A DNA stretch of 59,899 bases from JBHENC01 sp051000345. GTDB taxonomy: Bacteria > Acidobacteriota > Blastocatellia > Pyrinomonadales > Pyrinomonadaceae. Where the stretch lies: contig JBPCOJ010000003.1 of the NCBI GenBank assembly GCA_051000345.1, positions 1-59,899 of the forward strand. The letters are read 5' to 3'. Positions 26,404 to 35,306 of the stretch are shown here, in pieces. The translations under genes and the position numbers were made by a program. Each line of letters opens with the position of its first letter. Position 1 is the stretch's first letter. The notes beneath the pieces were generated by a model. The model was not told where the DNA came from. It worked only from the letters and a program-made list of their open reading frames with translations, and searched no databases.

Positions 26404-26426
26404 ATTCTACTTCCAACGAAAATAAT

Positions 26427-27119
26427 TTGGCACGAGTGTCCGGCACGTTTATCAGCTTTGAAGGCATTGACGGAAGCGGCAAAACCACGCAACTGCGCCG
26501 CCTCGAAAATGATCTGCAAGCGCGCGGCTTGAACGTGCTGGCGACGCGCGAACCCGGTGGCACGCCGCTCGGCATAAGGCTGCGCGCCGCGCTTCTGGAT
26601 GCGCGCGAACAGGTCGATCCGCTCGCCGAACTACTGCTCTACGCCGCTGACCGCGCGCAGCATGTACGCGCGCTTGTGCGGCCTGCGCTTGCAGCCGGGC
26701 GCATCGTGCTGACAGACCGCTACGCAGACGCAACCGTTGCTTATCAGGGCGCAGGACGCGGCTTTTCACCACAGTTGATCGCGGAAGTAATCAGGCTCGC
26801 CACCGGAGGGCTGATGCCGGACATCACACTCGTCTTCGATCTTCCCGTTCAAACAGGCACTTCGCGCACTCGCCGCCGCGCACATCAAACGCAGGAAGCA
26901 GACCGCCTCGACGCTGAAGACACAGCGTTTCACGAACTCGTGCGCCAAGCTTATTTGCGACTCGCTGCCGCCGAGCCGCAACGCGTGCGCGTCATCGACG
27001 CGGGCGGCTCGATTGATGAAACCTACGCACAAATGATGGAAATCGTGTTACCGTTTTTGCGAGAGCGCGGGATAATAGAAGGGCAGGAGGCAGGAGCCAG
27101 AAGTCAGAAGTCAGAATGA
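26427..27119 (+). CDS. tmk: Thymidylate kinase
   Basis: 230 residues from TTG 26427; GTG 26436 is an alternative start. P-loop FEGIDGSGKTTQ (about 10-21), the TREPGGTPLG block, DRYADATVAYQGAGRG and the lid with TRRRAHQTQEADRLDAED identify Tmk, which converts dTMP to dTDP. The last about 12 residues (GQEAGARSQKSE) are encoded by the left arm of an intergenic repeat, so the gene has gained a tail from the repeat. holB follows, as in many tmk-holB operons, but separated by the repeat. Confidence 0.94.
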   Translation: MARVSGTFISFEGIDGSGKTTQLRRLENDLQARGLNVLATREPGGTPLGIRLRAALLDAREQVDPLAELLLYAADRAQHVRALVRPALAAGRIVLTDRYADATVAYQGAGRGFSPQLIAEVIRLATGGLMPDITLVFDLPVQTGTSRTRRRAHQTQEADRLDAEDTAFHELVRQAYLRLAAAEPQRVRVIDAGGSIDETYAQMMEIVLPFLRERGIIEGQEAGARSQKSE

Positions 27120-27222
27120 AGAAGCGAAAACAATTGCGTTCATGCTTACCGCGTCGGCATTCATCGCGTTCATGCCTTCTTCTCTTCTTTTATTCTGTCT
27201 CCTGACTTCTTACTCCTGAATA
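27083..27222. repeat. Inverted-arm repeat, AGAAGTCAGAAGTCAG type, copy 1
   Basis: The left arm (27083-27118) reads GGCAGGAGGCAGGAGCCAG then AAGTCAGAAGTCAGAATG. The right arm (27196-27222) reads ATTCTGTCTCCTGACTTC then TTACTCCTGAATA. A spacer of about 75 bases contains its own GCGTTCATGC word twice. The left arm lies inside the tmk reading frame; the right arm is directly before holB. The same words recur at 52180-52296. Confidence 0.8.
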
Positions 27223-27230
27223 CTTTTTTT

Positions 27231-28289
27231 ATGTTCCAACGGTTAACCGGCAACGAGCGTGTGAAGGAAACGCTGCGGCGAATGCTGCGGGCGCGTCGCG
27301 TGCCGGGCGCGTTGTGCTTTGCCGGTGAAGCGGGCGTCGGGAAAAAGTCGTTCGCGCTCGAACTTGCGAAGGCATTGCTGTGCCGCGCTCCCGAAGATGT
27401 CGAAGGCTGTGATAATTGCCCGTCGTGCGCGCGCGTGACACGCATCGCGTACCCGCCGCTCGACGATAAGGACGAAAACAAAAAAATCATCTGGAGCGAG
27501 CATCCTGACGTCGGCCTCGTGCGTCCCGCAGGGCGTGTTATTCATGTTGCGCCGATGCGCGAGATCGAGCGTGAAGCGAACTTTCGTCCCTTTGAAGGCG
27601 CGGCGCGCGTGCTGCTCATCGAAGACGCGGATCAATTGAATGACGCTTCATCCAACGCGCTTTTGAAAACTCTCGAAGAGCCGCCGCAGACCACGCATTT
27701 GATACTTTTAACGGCGCGCCCCGCCGCGCTTTTGCCGACCATACGCTCGCGTTGCCAGACAATCCGCTTCGCTCCCCTGACCGTTGCGGAGATTGAAAAA
27801 TATTTACTATCAAGCGATAAAAAAATGGAAGCGGCGGACGCGCGTCTGCTGGCGCGTGCGTCGCAGGGAAGCATCGGGCGCGCGCTTGCGCTCGACGCCA
27901 AAACTTACAGGGCGCGCCGCGATGCGCTGCTCGAAATAGTCGGCGCGCTCACGCCGCAAACGGATCGAGCGCGGCTCTTGCGCGCCAGCGAGGAATGGAC
28001 GGACGCCAAACACAAAGACGAATATGAATCGCGTCTCAATGCTCTGGAAACATTGCTGCGCGATGTGTGGATGCTCGCCTTGCGCGCCGACGAAGCGCAA
28101 CTTGTCAACGAAGCACAACTCGTCAACGAAGACATACGCGCGCAACTCTCTCGATTGAGCAAGGGAGTTTCGAGCCGCCGCGTCGCCGGATGGCTTTCAA
28201 GCATCGAAACATTGCGCGGGCAGTTAATCGTCAACGTCAATCGCAAAGCCGCCACCGACAATCTCTTTCTACAAATGGCGAACAACTAA
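27231..28289 (+). CDS. holB: DNA polymerase III delta' subunit
   Basis: 352 residues. The AAA+ clamp-loader domain has GEAGVGKKS (32-40) and the zinc site C51, C60, C63, C66 (CxxxxxxxxCDNCPSC). The middle shows LLIEDADQLNDASSNALLKTLEEPP (DEAD-like box and sensor region) and TIRSRCQTIRF with the conserved SRC motif. Delta' is the stator of the clamp loader that places the beta ring on DNA. The direct repeat EAQLVNEAQLVNE near the C-terminus (about 285-297) is a small in-frame duplication. Confidence 0.92.
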   Translation: MFQRLTGNERVKETLRRMLRARRVPGALCFAGEAGVGKKSFALELAKALLCRAPEDVEGCDNCPSCARVTRIAYPPLDDKDENKKIIWSEHPDVGLVRPAGRVIHVAPMREIEREANFRPFEGAARVLLIEDADQLNDASSNALLKTLEEPPQTTHLILLTARPAALLPTIRSRCQTIRFAPLTVAEIEKYLLSSDKKMEAADARLLARASQGSIGRALALDAKTYRARRDALLEIVGALTPQTDRARLLRASEEWTDAKHKDEYESRLNALETLLRDVWMLALRADEAQLVNEAQLVNEDIRAQLSRLSKGVSSRRVAGWLSSIETLRGQLIVNVNRKAATDNLFLQMANN

Positions 28290-28333
28290 CACACCGCTTC
28301 GACATTTCAGCGATGCCTTCACGGAAAAATTTT

Positions 28334-29230
28334 ATGGCAAAAAAGATATTAGTGGTGGATGACGATCAGGAATTGCAAGACCTCGTGTGCTTTGCGCTCG
28401 CGCGCGAAGGCTACGATCCGCTTTCGGCGCACGATGCCTTCGAGGGTCTGGAATTGCTCGCCAAGGAAAATATCGACCTTGCGCTGCTGGACATTATGAT
28501 GCCGCGCATGGACGGCCTCGAAATGCTATCGCGCCTCCGTGAGCACAACGATAAGCTGCATGTCATCGTGATGACGGCAATGAGCACGCCCGACACGGCA
28601 ATCACGGCCTTGCGCGATCATGCGTGCGACTTTCTGGCGAAGCCCTTCGATCTCGGCGAACTCTTGAGCGCCGTCAAAGCCGTCTTCGATCTCGCGCCGC
28701 AGGACATACGCATCGAAGTGCTTTCGGCGCGTCCCGAATGGATCGAACTGCGCGTGCCTTGCGACCTCGCCGCCATCGGCCCGCTCGAACGCATCATGAC
28801 GCAACTCAAAACGGACATCGAACCGAAGACGCGCGAAAATATCACTTATGCTTTCCGCGAAATGCTGCGCAACGCCATCGAGCACGGCGGGAAAAATGAT
28901 GCGCGCCAATTCGTCGAAGTCGGTTATCTGCATTCGCCGCGCATCGTGGTCTACCGCATCAAAGACCCCGGCACAGGTTTCACCTTCGACGAATTGGATC
29001 ACGCGGCAGTCAGCAATCCGGCGGGCGACCCGATGCACCACGAACAAATACGCGAAGAAAAAGGCTTGCGTCCCGGCGGCTTCGGCATCCTCATCGCACG
29101 CGAAATGGTTGACGAAATGATCTACAACGAGAACCACAACGAAGTGATTTTGATTAAGTATTTGACCGACGCCTCACCCGCCGAAAGCGGCTCGCCCGCC
29201 ATTGCGCCAAATGAAAAGAATGACGATTGA
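28334..29230 (+). CDS. Response regulator with a C-terminal HATPase (anti-sigma-kinase-like) domain
   Basis: About 298 residues from ATG 28334 (MAKKILVVDDDQEL); upstream in-frame codons are holB shadow. The receiver (1-120) has D9, D10, phospho-acceptor D53 in LLDIMMP, T near 82 and K in LAKPFD. After a linker comes a Bergerat ATPase domain with N-box ITYAFREMLRNAIEHGG, G1 VYRIKDPGTGF and G2 LRPGGFGILIAREMVDEM, closest in style to RsbW/SpoIIAB serine kinases. A receiver that controls an RsbW-like kinase would link phosphorelay input to a partner switch. No anti-anti-sigma or sigma gene lies nearby. Confidence 0.85.
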   Translation: MAKKILVVDDDQELQDLVCFALAREGYDPLSAHDAFEGLELLAKENIDLALLDIMMPRMDGLEMLSRLREHNDKLHVIVMTAMSTPDTAITALRDHACDFLAKPFDLGELLSAVKAVFDLAPQDIRIEVLSARPEWIELRVPCDLAAIGPLERIMTQLKTDIEPKTRENITYAFREMLRNAIEHGGKNDARQFVEVGYLHSPRIVVYRIKDPGTGFTFDELDHAAVSNPAGDPMHHEQIREEKGLRPGGFGILIAREMVDEMIYNENHNEVILIKYLTDASPAESGSPAIAPNEKNDD

Positions 29231-29909
29231 TCAAATCGCAGTCAGGCTTGCAGAGATTCGCAATTTGGGTTTTGTGCCGACGATGCGCGCGGGAAATACA
29301 GGCATCGGCTATACGCTCGAAACTTTATTCGGCATCGCGGAAAACAATATCAGGACGCCCGATTTCGGTGAGATTGAATTAAAATCGCAGCGCAAAAATG
29401 TGACTACGCCGATAACGCTTTTCACTTTTAATAGAGGTGCATGGCAAGTCAAACAAAGTGAAGCCATCAAAACATTTGGTTATCTGGATGAGGACGGCAG
29501 ACAGGCTTTATATTGTTTCGTCACGAGCAAGCCTAACAATCAAGGGCTTTTTACTCTAACGAGCGAAACGTCTTTACAGCTTTACCACATAAGCGGCGTG
29601 CTCATTGCATCGTGGTTAATCGAAATGATTTTGCAAAGGTTTGCAGAAAAGATGGATGCACTTGTTGTGGTATCAGCCGAAACGCGCTTGGATGAAAACT
29701 TGCGAGAAGAATTCTGGTTTAATGAAGCATATTTTATGCACACGCCGAGCCATGACAGCTTTGTTACATTGCTGCGTCAAGACTCGATTATTCTTGACGT
29801 GCGAATGCACTTAAAGGCAAGCGGCGCGGCAAGAAATCATGGCACGGCTTTTCGGACAGTTGAAAGCGTTTTGCCGCTTTGCTTCGCGCACCGTGAAAAA
29901 CCGATATGA
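29211..29909 (+). CDS. Type II restriction endonuclease, MvaI/BcnI family
   Basis: 232 residues from ATG 29211; ATG 29220 is also possible, and both overlap the end of the regulator gene. The PD-(D/E)xK active site is visible as TPDFGEIELKSQR (D51, E56, K58), preceded by the GNTGIGYTLETLFGI block of the MvaI/BcnI family. These enzymes are monomers that nick each strand of CCWGG or CCSGG in turn. The sequence is visibly A+T-richer than the flanking genes, a sign of recent transfer. The cognate methyltransferase follows with an ATGA overlap. Confidence 0.82.
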   Translation: MKRMTIDQIAVRLAEIRNLGFVPTMRAGNTGIGYTLETLFGIAENNIRTPDFGEIELKSQRKNVTTPITLFTFNRGAWQVKQSEAIKTFGYLDEDGRQALYCFVTSKPNNQGLFTLTSETSLQLYHISGVLIASWLIEMILQRFAEKMDALVVVSAETRLDENLREEFWFNEAYFMHTPSHDSFVTLLRQDSIILDVRMHLKASGAARNHGTAFRTVESVLPLCFAHREKPI

Positions 29910-31138
29910 GAAAGTATGTTGACGAAAGTTGGGATTTCCGTCGCTCGGATACGAAAACTTACACGCATTGTTTTCATTCGTATCCGGCGATGATGATTCC
30001 GCAAATTGCAGAGCGTCTGCTTGAAAAATACGGGCGGCGGGCGCGGCACGTGCTCGACCCGTTTTGCGGCACGGGAACTTCGCTGGTCGAAGCGAATTTG
30101 CGCGGCGTGTCGGCGTTCGGCGTTGACCTGAATCCGCTGGCATGTTTGATTGCGACGGCGAAAACGACTGTCATCAATTTACAAAAACTCGATTTATATT
30201 TGAAGAATTTTAATGATTTTTTATTTGCTGCAAGATTCAACGGCGTGAAATCGGAAATCGAATTGCCTGCTTTTCCGAATATTGATTTTTGGTTTAGCTT
30301 GCCCGCCCAGCGAGATTTGGCAGTCGTCAAAAAATACATTGCGGGAATCGCTGAAACGGATGTGCAGAATTTTTTCAAAGTCGCTTTTAGCGAAACCGTG
30401 CGCGAAGTCTCACGCACGCGGAACAGCGAATTCAAGTTATACCGCATGACCGAAAAACAGCTTGAGCGTTTTCAACCTGACGTTTTCGGCAGCGTAGAAG
30501 CGAAACTTGCGCGTAATCGAAAAGGCTTGGAAACTTTCGCCGCAGACAGAAAGCCGTCTGAAACAAAGGTTGTTCGCAGTAGTTCGAGCGACATGCTTTT
30601 CGATTCCGACTTTGATTTGATTTTGACTTCGCCGCCCTACGGCGATTCACGAACGACGGTTGCCTACGGGCAGTTTTCGAGATTATCGAATCAGTGGCTC
30701 GATTTTGAAAACGTAACGTCGCTCGACAACAAGTTGCTCGGCGGCAAAACGAGCAAAGAGCTAATTAAATTTGAATCAAGAGTTTTGCGCGAAACAATTG
30801 AAAAGGTTGCCGACGCGGACGAGAAACGCGCTTCGGAAGTGGCAAGCTTTTATGTTGACTATCAAAACTCGATTAAAAATGTTGCCCGCTTTGTCAGAAA
30901 AAAAGGATTCGCGTGTTTTGTCGTCGGCAATCGCAAAGTTAAAGGCGTAAGTTTGCCGACCGACGAAATTACAATTGATTTTTTCGCGGAAAATAATTTT
31001 CGCCACGTCGAAACAATCGTCCGTAACATTCCAAACAAGCGAATGCCTTCAAAAAACAGCCCTTCAAATGTTATCGGCGCAAAAGACAATACTATGACAC
31101 AAGAGTTTATCGTGGTGCTTCAGGAAAGCTCTTGTTAG
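29906..31138 (+). CDS. DNA (probably N4-cytosine) methyltransferase
   Basis: 410 residues. The SAM site is LDPFCGTGTSLVEANLRG (about 50-67) and the catalytic motif is LTSPPYGDS (about 242-250); the S/T-SPPY form is usual for m4C enzymes. Motif I precedes motif IV with a long insert (about 70-235) that probably contains the target-recognition region. It should protect host DNA from the overlapping MvaI/BcnI-like nuclease, whose family sites are CCWGG or CCSGG. Composition is A+T-rich like its partner. Confidence 0.85.
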   Translation: MRKYVDESWDFRRSDTKTYTHCFHSYPAMMIPQIAERLLEKYGRRARHVLDPFCGTGTSLVEANLRGVSAFGVDLNPLACLIATAKTTVINLQKLDLYLKNFNDFLFAARFNGVKSEIELPAFPNIDFWFSLPAQRDLAVVKKYIAGIAETDVQNFFKVAFSETVREVSRTRNSEFKLYRMTEKQLERFQPDVFGSVEAKLARNRKGLETFAADRKPSETKVVRSSSSDMLFDSDFDLILTSPPYGDSRTTVAYGQFSRLSNQWLDFENVTSLDNKLLGGKTSKELIKFESRVLRETIEKVADADEKRASEVASFYVDYQNSIKNVARFVRKKGFACFVVGNRKVKGVSLPTDEITIDFFAENNFRHVETIVRNIPNKRMPSKNSPSNVIGAKDNTMTQEFIVVLQESSC

Positions 31139-31156
31139 GTGAAATATCAATATGAC

Positions 31157-31200
31157 AAAACGGGCGACTTTCTTTTCAGGAAGCCGCCCGTTTCAATTTT
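31157..31200. terminator. Bidirectional terminator between the R-M pair and ispG
   Basis: AAACGGGCG (31158-31166) pairs with CGCCCGTTT (31185-31193), with a T-rich end (to 31200) for the plus strand and A-rich sequence on the other side. It separates converging transcripts. Confidence 0.75.
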
Positions 31201-31219
31201 ACGTTCCTTGCGCTGGCGC

Positions 31220-32320
31220 TTATCTTTTAATCGAAACTAATTCAAGCGCAGGCTCGCTTTTTTCTGCCGCGACGAGCGCTTCGACTTCCCTAACGAATTC
31301 TTCGACGACATCCACGCCCGCGACTTTGCGAAGCGGCACGCCTTCCTTGTAAATCATGCCGACGTTGCGCCCGAAGGTGACGCCGATTCGTGAATCGTGC
31401 GCTTCGCCCGGCCCGTTCACCGCGCAGCCCATCACAGACAGATGCAATGGTTCTTCGATGTGCTGCAAGCGGCGTTCGATCTCCGTTACGATGCCGACGA
31501 AATTATCAACGTCCAATCTTCCGCATGTCGGGCAAGCAACGACCGTCACGCCGCGCTTGCGAAGATCGAGCGATTTCAGAATGTCCCATGCGACGCGCAC
31601 TTCTTCCTGCGGCTCTGCGGCTAAGGAGACGCGAATCGTGTCGCCGATGCCTTCGTGCAGGAGTATGCCTAAGCCGATGGCGGATTTGATCGTGCCGCTA
31701 AAGGCAGAACCCGCTTCGGTCACGCCCAAGTGCAAAGGATAATCGACTTTTTCGGCGAGCAGTCTATAAGCCGCGACGGTGCGATGAACGTCCGAAGATT
31801 TGAGCGACACGATGATGTCGTAGAACTCTAAATCTTCGAGGATGCGTATGTGGCGCAAGGCGGATTCGACCATCGCTTCGGGCGTCGCCGTGCCGTACTT
31901 CGCCAGCAAATCTTTTTCGAGCGAGCCGCCGTTGACGCCGATGCGAATCGGGACGTTCTGCGATTGAGCGGCGCGCGTTACTTCACGCACGCGCTCCACA
32001 GCGCCGATGTTGCCGGGATTAAGGCGCAACTTATCGATGCCCGCGTCGAGCGCGGCGAGCGCCAACTTGTAATGAAAATGTATGTCCGCGACGAGCGGCA
32101 CATCCGGCACGCGCTGTCTGATTTCCTTGAGCGCAATGGCGGCGTCTTTGTCCGGCACGGCGATGCGGACGATCTCGCAACCCGCGCGCACGAGTTCTTC
32201 GATCTGTGCGACGGTAGCGCCGACATCCGTCGTGTCCGTCTTCGTCATTGACTGAACGGATACGGGCGCGCCGCCGCCGACCAACAAATCTTTAACTTTA
32301 ACAACTCTGCTTTTTCGCAT
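31220..32320 (-). CDS. ispG: 4-hydroxy-3-methylbut-2-enyl diphosphate synthase
   Basis: 366 residues. TIM-barrel blocks SVQSMTKTDTTDV and VADIHFHYKLAL, and KLRLNPGNIG. The C-terminal [4Fe-4S] domain carries CPTCGR and MGCAVNGPGEA, giving the three cysteine ligands. IspG catalyses the penultimate step of the MEP isoprenoid pathway in the cytosol. Its length is that of the short bacterial form. It follows rseP after a 19-base gap and is the last gene of the envelope/isoprenoid cluster. Confidence 0.95.
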   Translation of the reverse strand: MRKSRVVKVKDLLVGGGAPVSVQSMTKTDTTDVGATVAQIEELVRAGCEIVRIAVPDKDAAIALKEIRQRVPDVPLVADIHFHYKLALAALDAGIDKLRLNPGNIGAVERVREVTRAAQSQNVPIRIGVNGGSLEKDLLAKYGTATPEAMVESALRHIRILEDLEFYDIIVSLKSSDVHRTVAAYRLLAEKVDYPLHLGVTEAGSAFSGTIKSAIGLGILLHEGIGDTIRVSLAAEPQEEVRVAWDILKSLDLRKRGVTVVACPTCGRLDVDNFVGIVTEIERRLQHIEEPLHLSVMGCAVNGPGEAHDSRIGVTFGRNVGMIYKEGVPLRKVAGVDVVEEFVREVEALVAAEKSEPALELVSIKR

Positions 32321-32339
32321 GAAAAATGCTTTTCACCTT

Positions 32340-33734
32340 TTACTTCGGCGCGCTTGCCGCAGGTCTTTCGCTCGGCACTGTGCGCCATTGAGAAACGAGT
32401 TTCAGCAGATCGTTACTGATAACGAAAATCATCAGCAGCATGATTACGACAAAGCCGACTTGCTGAATACGCTCGCGCACCGCCATTGACAAAGTGAGGC
32501 CGATGACGCCGAGCGTCGCTTCGAGGAACAAGATAAAAATCGCGCCGCCGTCGAGCACAGGAATCGGCAATAAATTGAAAATGCCTAGGCTCAAACTCAA
32601 GAATCCTAGCATCCCGAAAATGCCAGCCCAGCCCGCTTCATTCGCCACCTGCGCGGACATGCGCGCGATGCCGATTGGCCCCGCCAGAGTGTCGCGCGCC
32701 GCACGCTGGCCGCTGAAAATCTGCCCGAACGCTTTGCCAGTAATGCGCAGTATTTCCAGATTGCGATTGACCGCATACGAGAATGCTGCGGGCGCGCCGA
32801 CTTTTTCGAGCGTCTCGTCGGAGCGTGGCTTGAAGCCGAGCCGTTCGGTTCCGTCCGCCAGCATACGCGTCTGCGCCGTCAATTCCACGCGTTCGCTGCC
32901 GCGCGCCACCGTCAAACGAAGCGGCGCTGATTTATGTTGCTGTATAAAATCCGTCATCTGCGTCGGGTCGCGCACAGGTTCATCATTGACGGCAAGCAAT
33001 CGGTCACCGGGTTGCAAACCGGCTTCGGCAGCGGGCGCTCCGGCCTCTACTCCGTCAACGAACACGGGCACTACGCCGAAGTCCGGCGTGAACTCTAAAT
33101 CGCCGCCGACTTCGCCTTTCTGAACACGCTTCGCAGGCTTGATGGCGATTTGAAGTTGCTGGCCGTCGCGCTCGATTGTTAATGGCAGCGGGCGTTCGGG
33201 CGAAAGATACGCGTCGCCGTAAATGCGATCCCACGTCGGATTCTTCGCGCCGTTAATGGCAACGATGCGGTCGCCCGCTTTGAGTCCGGCGACTTCGGCA
33301 GCGCCGCCCTGTTTGAGTTGACTGACAACCGGAGCGGGCGCGGGCGCAATGCCGTATATCAAAGCGGCGATGAACGGAATGGCGAGCGCCGTCAAAATGT
33401 TCATCACAGGCCCGGCGATCATCACCAGAAATTTTTGCCAGCGCGGGCGCAAATCAAAACGCTCCGCTTCCGGCACGTTCTCCTCGCCTTCGCCTTCAAT
33501 CGGCGCGTTCGATTCGTCGCCGCCGAGTTTGACGTAGCCGCCGAGCGGCACGAGCGAAACGCGGTAATCCGTCGGCCCCCATTTATGCCCGAACAGGCGC
33601 GGGCCGAAGCCGAAGGAAAAAGTCTCGACGCGCATTCCCAAAAGCTTCGCCACAATGAAATGCCCGAACTCGTGAAGAATCACGGCGGAACCGAGAATAA
33701 AGAGAAACGGCAGAAAAAGATTTATGTAATACAT
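32340..33734 (-). CDS. rseP: Site-2 intramembrane metalloprotease RseP
   Basis: 464 residues. First membrane helix with the zinc motif H21-E-F-G-H25 in AVILHEFGHFIVAK; C-terminal helix with NLLPIPVLDGG supplying the third ligand. Two PDZ domains lie between (about 125-205 and 215-300), with the typical GLQPGDRLLAVNDEPV. RseP cuts anti-sigma factors and signal-peptide remnants inside the inner membrane. Position between dxr and ispG follows a widely conserved order. Confidence 0.93.
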   Translation of the reverse strand: MYYINLFLPFLFILGSAVILHEFGHFIVAKLLGMRVETFSFGFGPRLFGHKWGPTDYRVSLVPLGGYVKLGGDESNAPIEGEGEENVPEAERFDLRPRWQKFLVMIAGPVMNILTALAIPFIAALIYGIAPAPAPVVSQLKQGGAAEVAGLKAGDRIVAINGAKNPTWDRIYGDAYLSPERPLPLTIERDGQQLQIAIKPAKRVQKGEVGGDLEFTPDFGVVPVFVDGVEAGAPAAEAGLQPGDRLLAVNDEPVRDPTQMTDFIQQHKSAPLRLTVARGSERVELTAQTRMLADGTERLGFKPRSDETLEKVGAPAAFSYAVNRNLEILRITGKAFGQIFSGQRAARDTLAGPIGIARMSAQVANEAGWAGIFGMLGFLSLSLGIFNLLPIPVLDGGAIFILFLEATLGVIGLTLSMAVRERIQQVGFVVIMLLMIFVISNDLLKLVSQWRTVPSERPAASAPK

Positions 33735-33858
33735 CAGGCTTTTACGTCACCTTACTGATTGATAATGGACAATCGGCTTTCGCTCAAACACTTAGAGGCG
33801 CAACCGCAATGCCTCGTTGCATCGAACAAAGAAGTGTACGCGTCGCGCGCGGTAAGCG

Positions 33859-35055
33859 TCAAACACTCTGTCCAACGGAAGCGCGCGGCTTTTGCGTTAA
33901 ATTTTGAATGGCAAGATGCGCCGCTTGCCTCGCCTGTTCGTCAGCTTCGACGATTAGCGCAAGGTCGCTGGCGGGTTTCGTCTGGTGATTGTTCATCACT
34001 TCCGCGATGACGCGCGCGATGTCCGCGAGATTAATTTGTTCATCCAGAAAAGCGCGCACGGCTTCTTCGTTTGCCGCGTTCATTGCCGCAGGCAGCGTGC
34101 CGCCTTCGCGCAACGCACGATACGCCAGCGCAAGACAGGGGAAGCGTTCCATGTCCGGCGCTTCAAAATGGAGCGCTCCCATTTTCGTCAAATCGAGCGG
34201 CGCGAGCGCGCAAGGCCTGCGCAACGGGTACGTCAAAGCATACTGAATCGCGTGCCGCATATCCGTGACGCCCATCTGCGCAATCACGGAGCCGTCCACG
34301 AGTTCGATCATCGAATGCACGATTGATTCCGGATGCACGAGCACGCCGATCTGATCCGCGTCGAAGCCGAACAACCAGCGCGCTTCGATGACTTCGAGAC
34401 CTTTGTTCATCAGCGTCGCCGAATCAATCGTGACCTTCGCGCCCATGTTCCAAGTCGGATGATGAAGCGCTTCCGCGATTGTCGCCGCTTCAATCTCTTC
34501 AAGGCTTTTCCCGCGAAACGGCCCGCCGGATGCCGTCAGCACAAGCCTACACACTTCCGCGCGCTTTTCGCCGCGCAAGCATTGATGCAAAGCATTATGC
34601 TCGGAATCAACCGGCAGCAACTCCGCGCCCGATTGTTCAGCCGCGCGCGTCATCAATTCCCCTGCCATCACCAGCGTTTCCTTGTTGGCGAGCGCGACGC
34701 GTTTTCCCGCTTCGAGCGCGCGCAAAGTCGGCACGAAGCCGACTGCGCCAACCGTCGCCGAAACAATAATTTCTGCCCGCTCATGCGTTGCAACTTCAAC
34801 AAGATTATTCACCGAAACATGCGGCGCTTTCACCTTACGCTCATGCAACAACCGCGCGAGCCTTGACTCACATTCATCTGTTTCAACAGAGACGAGTTCA
34901 GGATTGTGGCGCGCAACCTGCTCCGCCAATCGTTCCATGTTGCGCCCCGCTCCGAGCGCCACCACGCGGAACGACTCGCCGAAAGCCTCGACCACGCGCA
35001 AAGTGTTGCACCCGATTGAACCCGTCGAACCTAAAACTGCAATTCCCTTGGTCAT
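33859..35055 (-). CDS. dxr: 1-deoxy-D-xylulose 5-phosphate reductoisomerase
   Basis: 398 residues. NADPH site LGSTGSIG (8-15), the KETLVMAGEL block, the DSEHNALHQCL metal and substrate loop near 150, and KVTIDSATLMNKGLEVIEARWLF. Dxr commits DXP to the MEP pathway. It is followed by rseP after 124 bases and preceded by a 240-base repeat-filled gap that separates it from cdsA. Confidence 0.95.
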   Translation of the reverse strand: MTKGIAVLGSTGSIGCNTLRVVEAFGESFRVVALGAGRNMERLAEQVARHNPELVSVETDECESRLARLLHERKVKAPHVSVNNLVEVATHERAEIIVSATVGAVGFVPTLRALEAGKRVALANKETLVMAGELMTRAAEQSGAELLPVDSEHNALHQCLRGEKRAEVCRLVLTASGGPFRGKSLEEIEAATIAEALHHPTWNMGAKVTIDSATLMNKGLEVIEARWLFGFDADQIGVLVHPESIVHSMIELVDGSVIAQMGVTDMRHAIQYALTYPLRRPCALAPLDLTKMGALHFEAPDMERFPCLALAYRALREGGTLPAAMNAANEEAVRAFLDEQINLADIARVIAEVMNNHQTKPASDLALIVEADEQARQAAHLAIQNLTQKPRASVGQSV

Positions 35056-35306
35056 AAAAAAGTGGTCAGTGGACAGTAATTTCTCTCAATCGCAAGCGGT
35101 TAGAAATCGTTGGAAAAAGTCCCGTAGGGACGGCATGTTTATAGTTTACGATGCAGGGTTATATTTCTTAGCTTCGTAGGAGCGGCATGTGTGGAGTTTG
35201 TTTCAATGCTATAAACATTCCGCTCCTAACGGAGCTAACTTCTCAAACGATTTCGTAGAAGTTAGTTTTTAAGTGACCACTGAACAGCGTCCACTGTTCA
35301 CTGCTT
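35056..35306. repeat. Composite nested repeat block between cdsA and dxr
   Basis: The outer arms use the AGTGGTCAGTGGACAG words (35062-35078) and AGTGACCACTGAACAG with CCACTGTTCACTG (35271-35304). Inside are the words CCCGTAGGGACGGCATG (35120-35136) and TCGTAGGAGCGGCATG (35173-35188), an inverted CATTCCGCTCCTAACGGAG (35215-35233), and a hairpin CTAACTTCT/AGAAGTTAG with T5 that could end transcription. Several repeat families therefore appear to have landed in each other. Confidence 0.7.
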
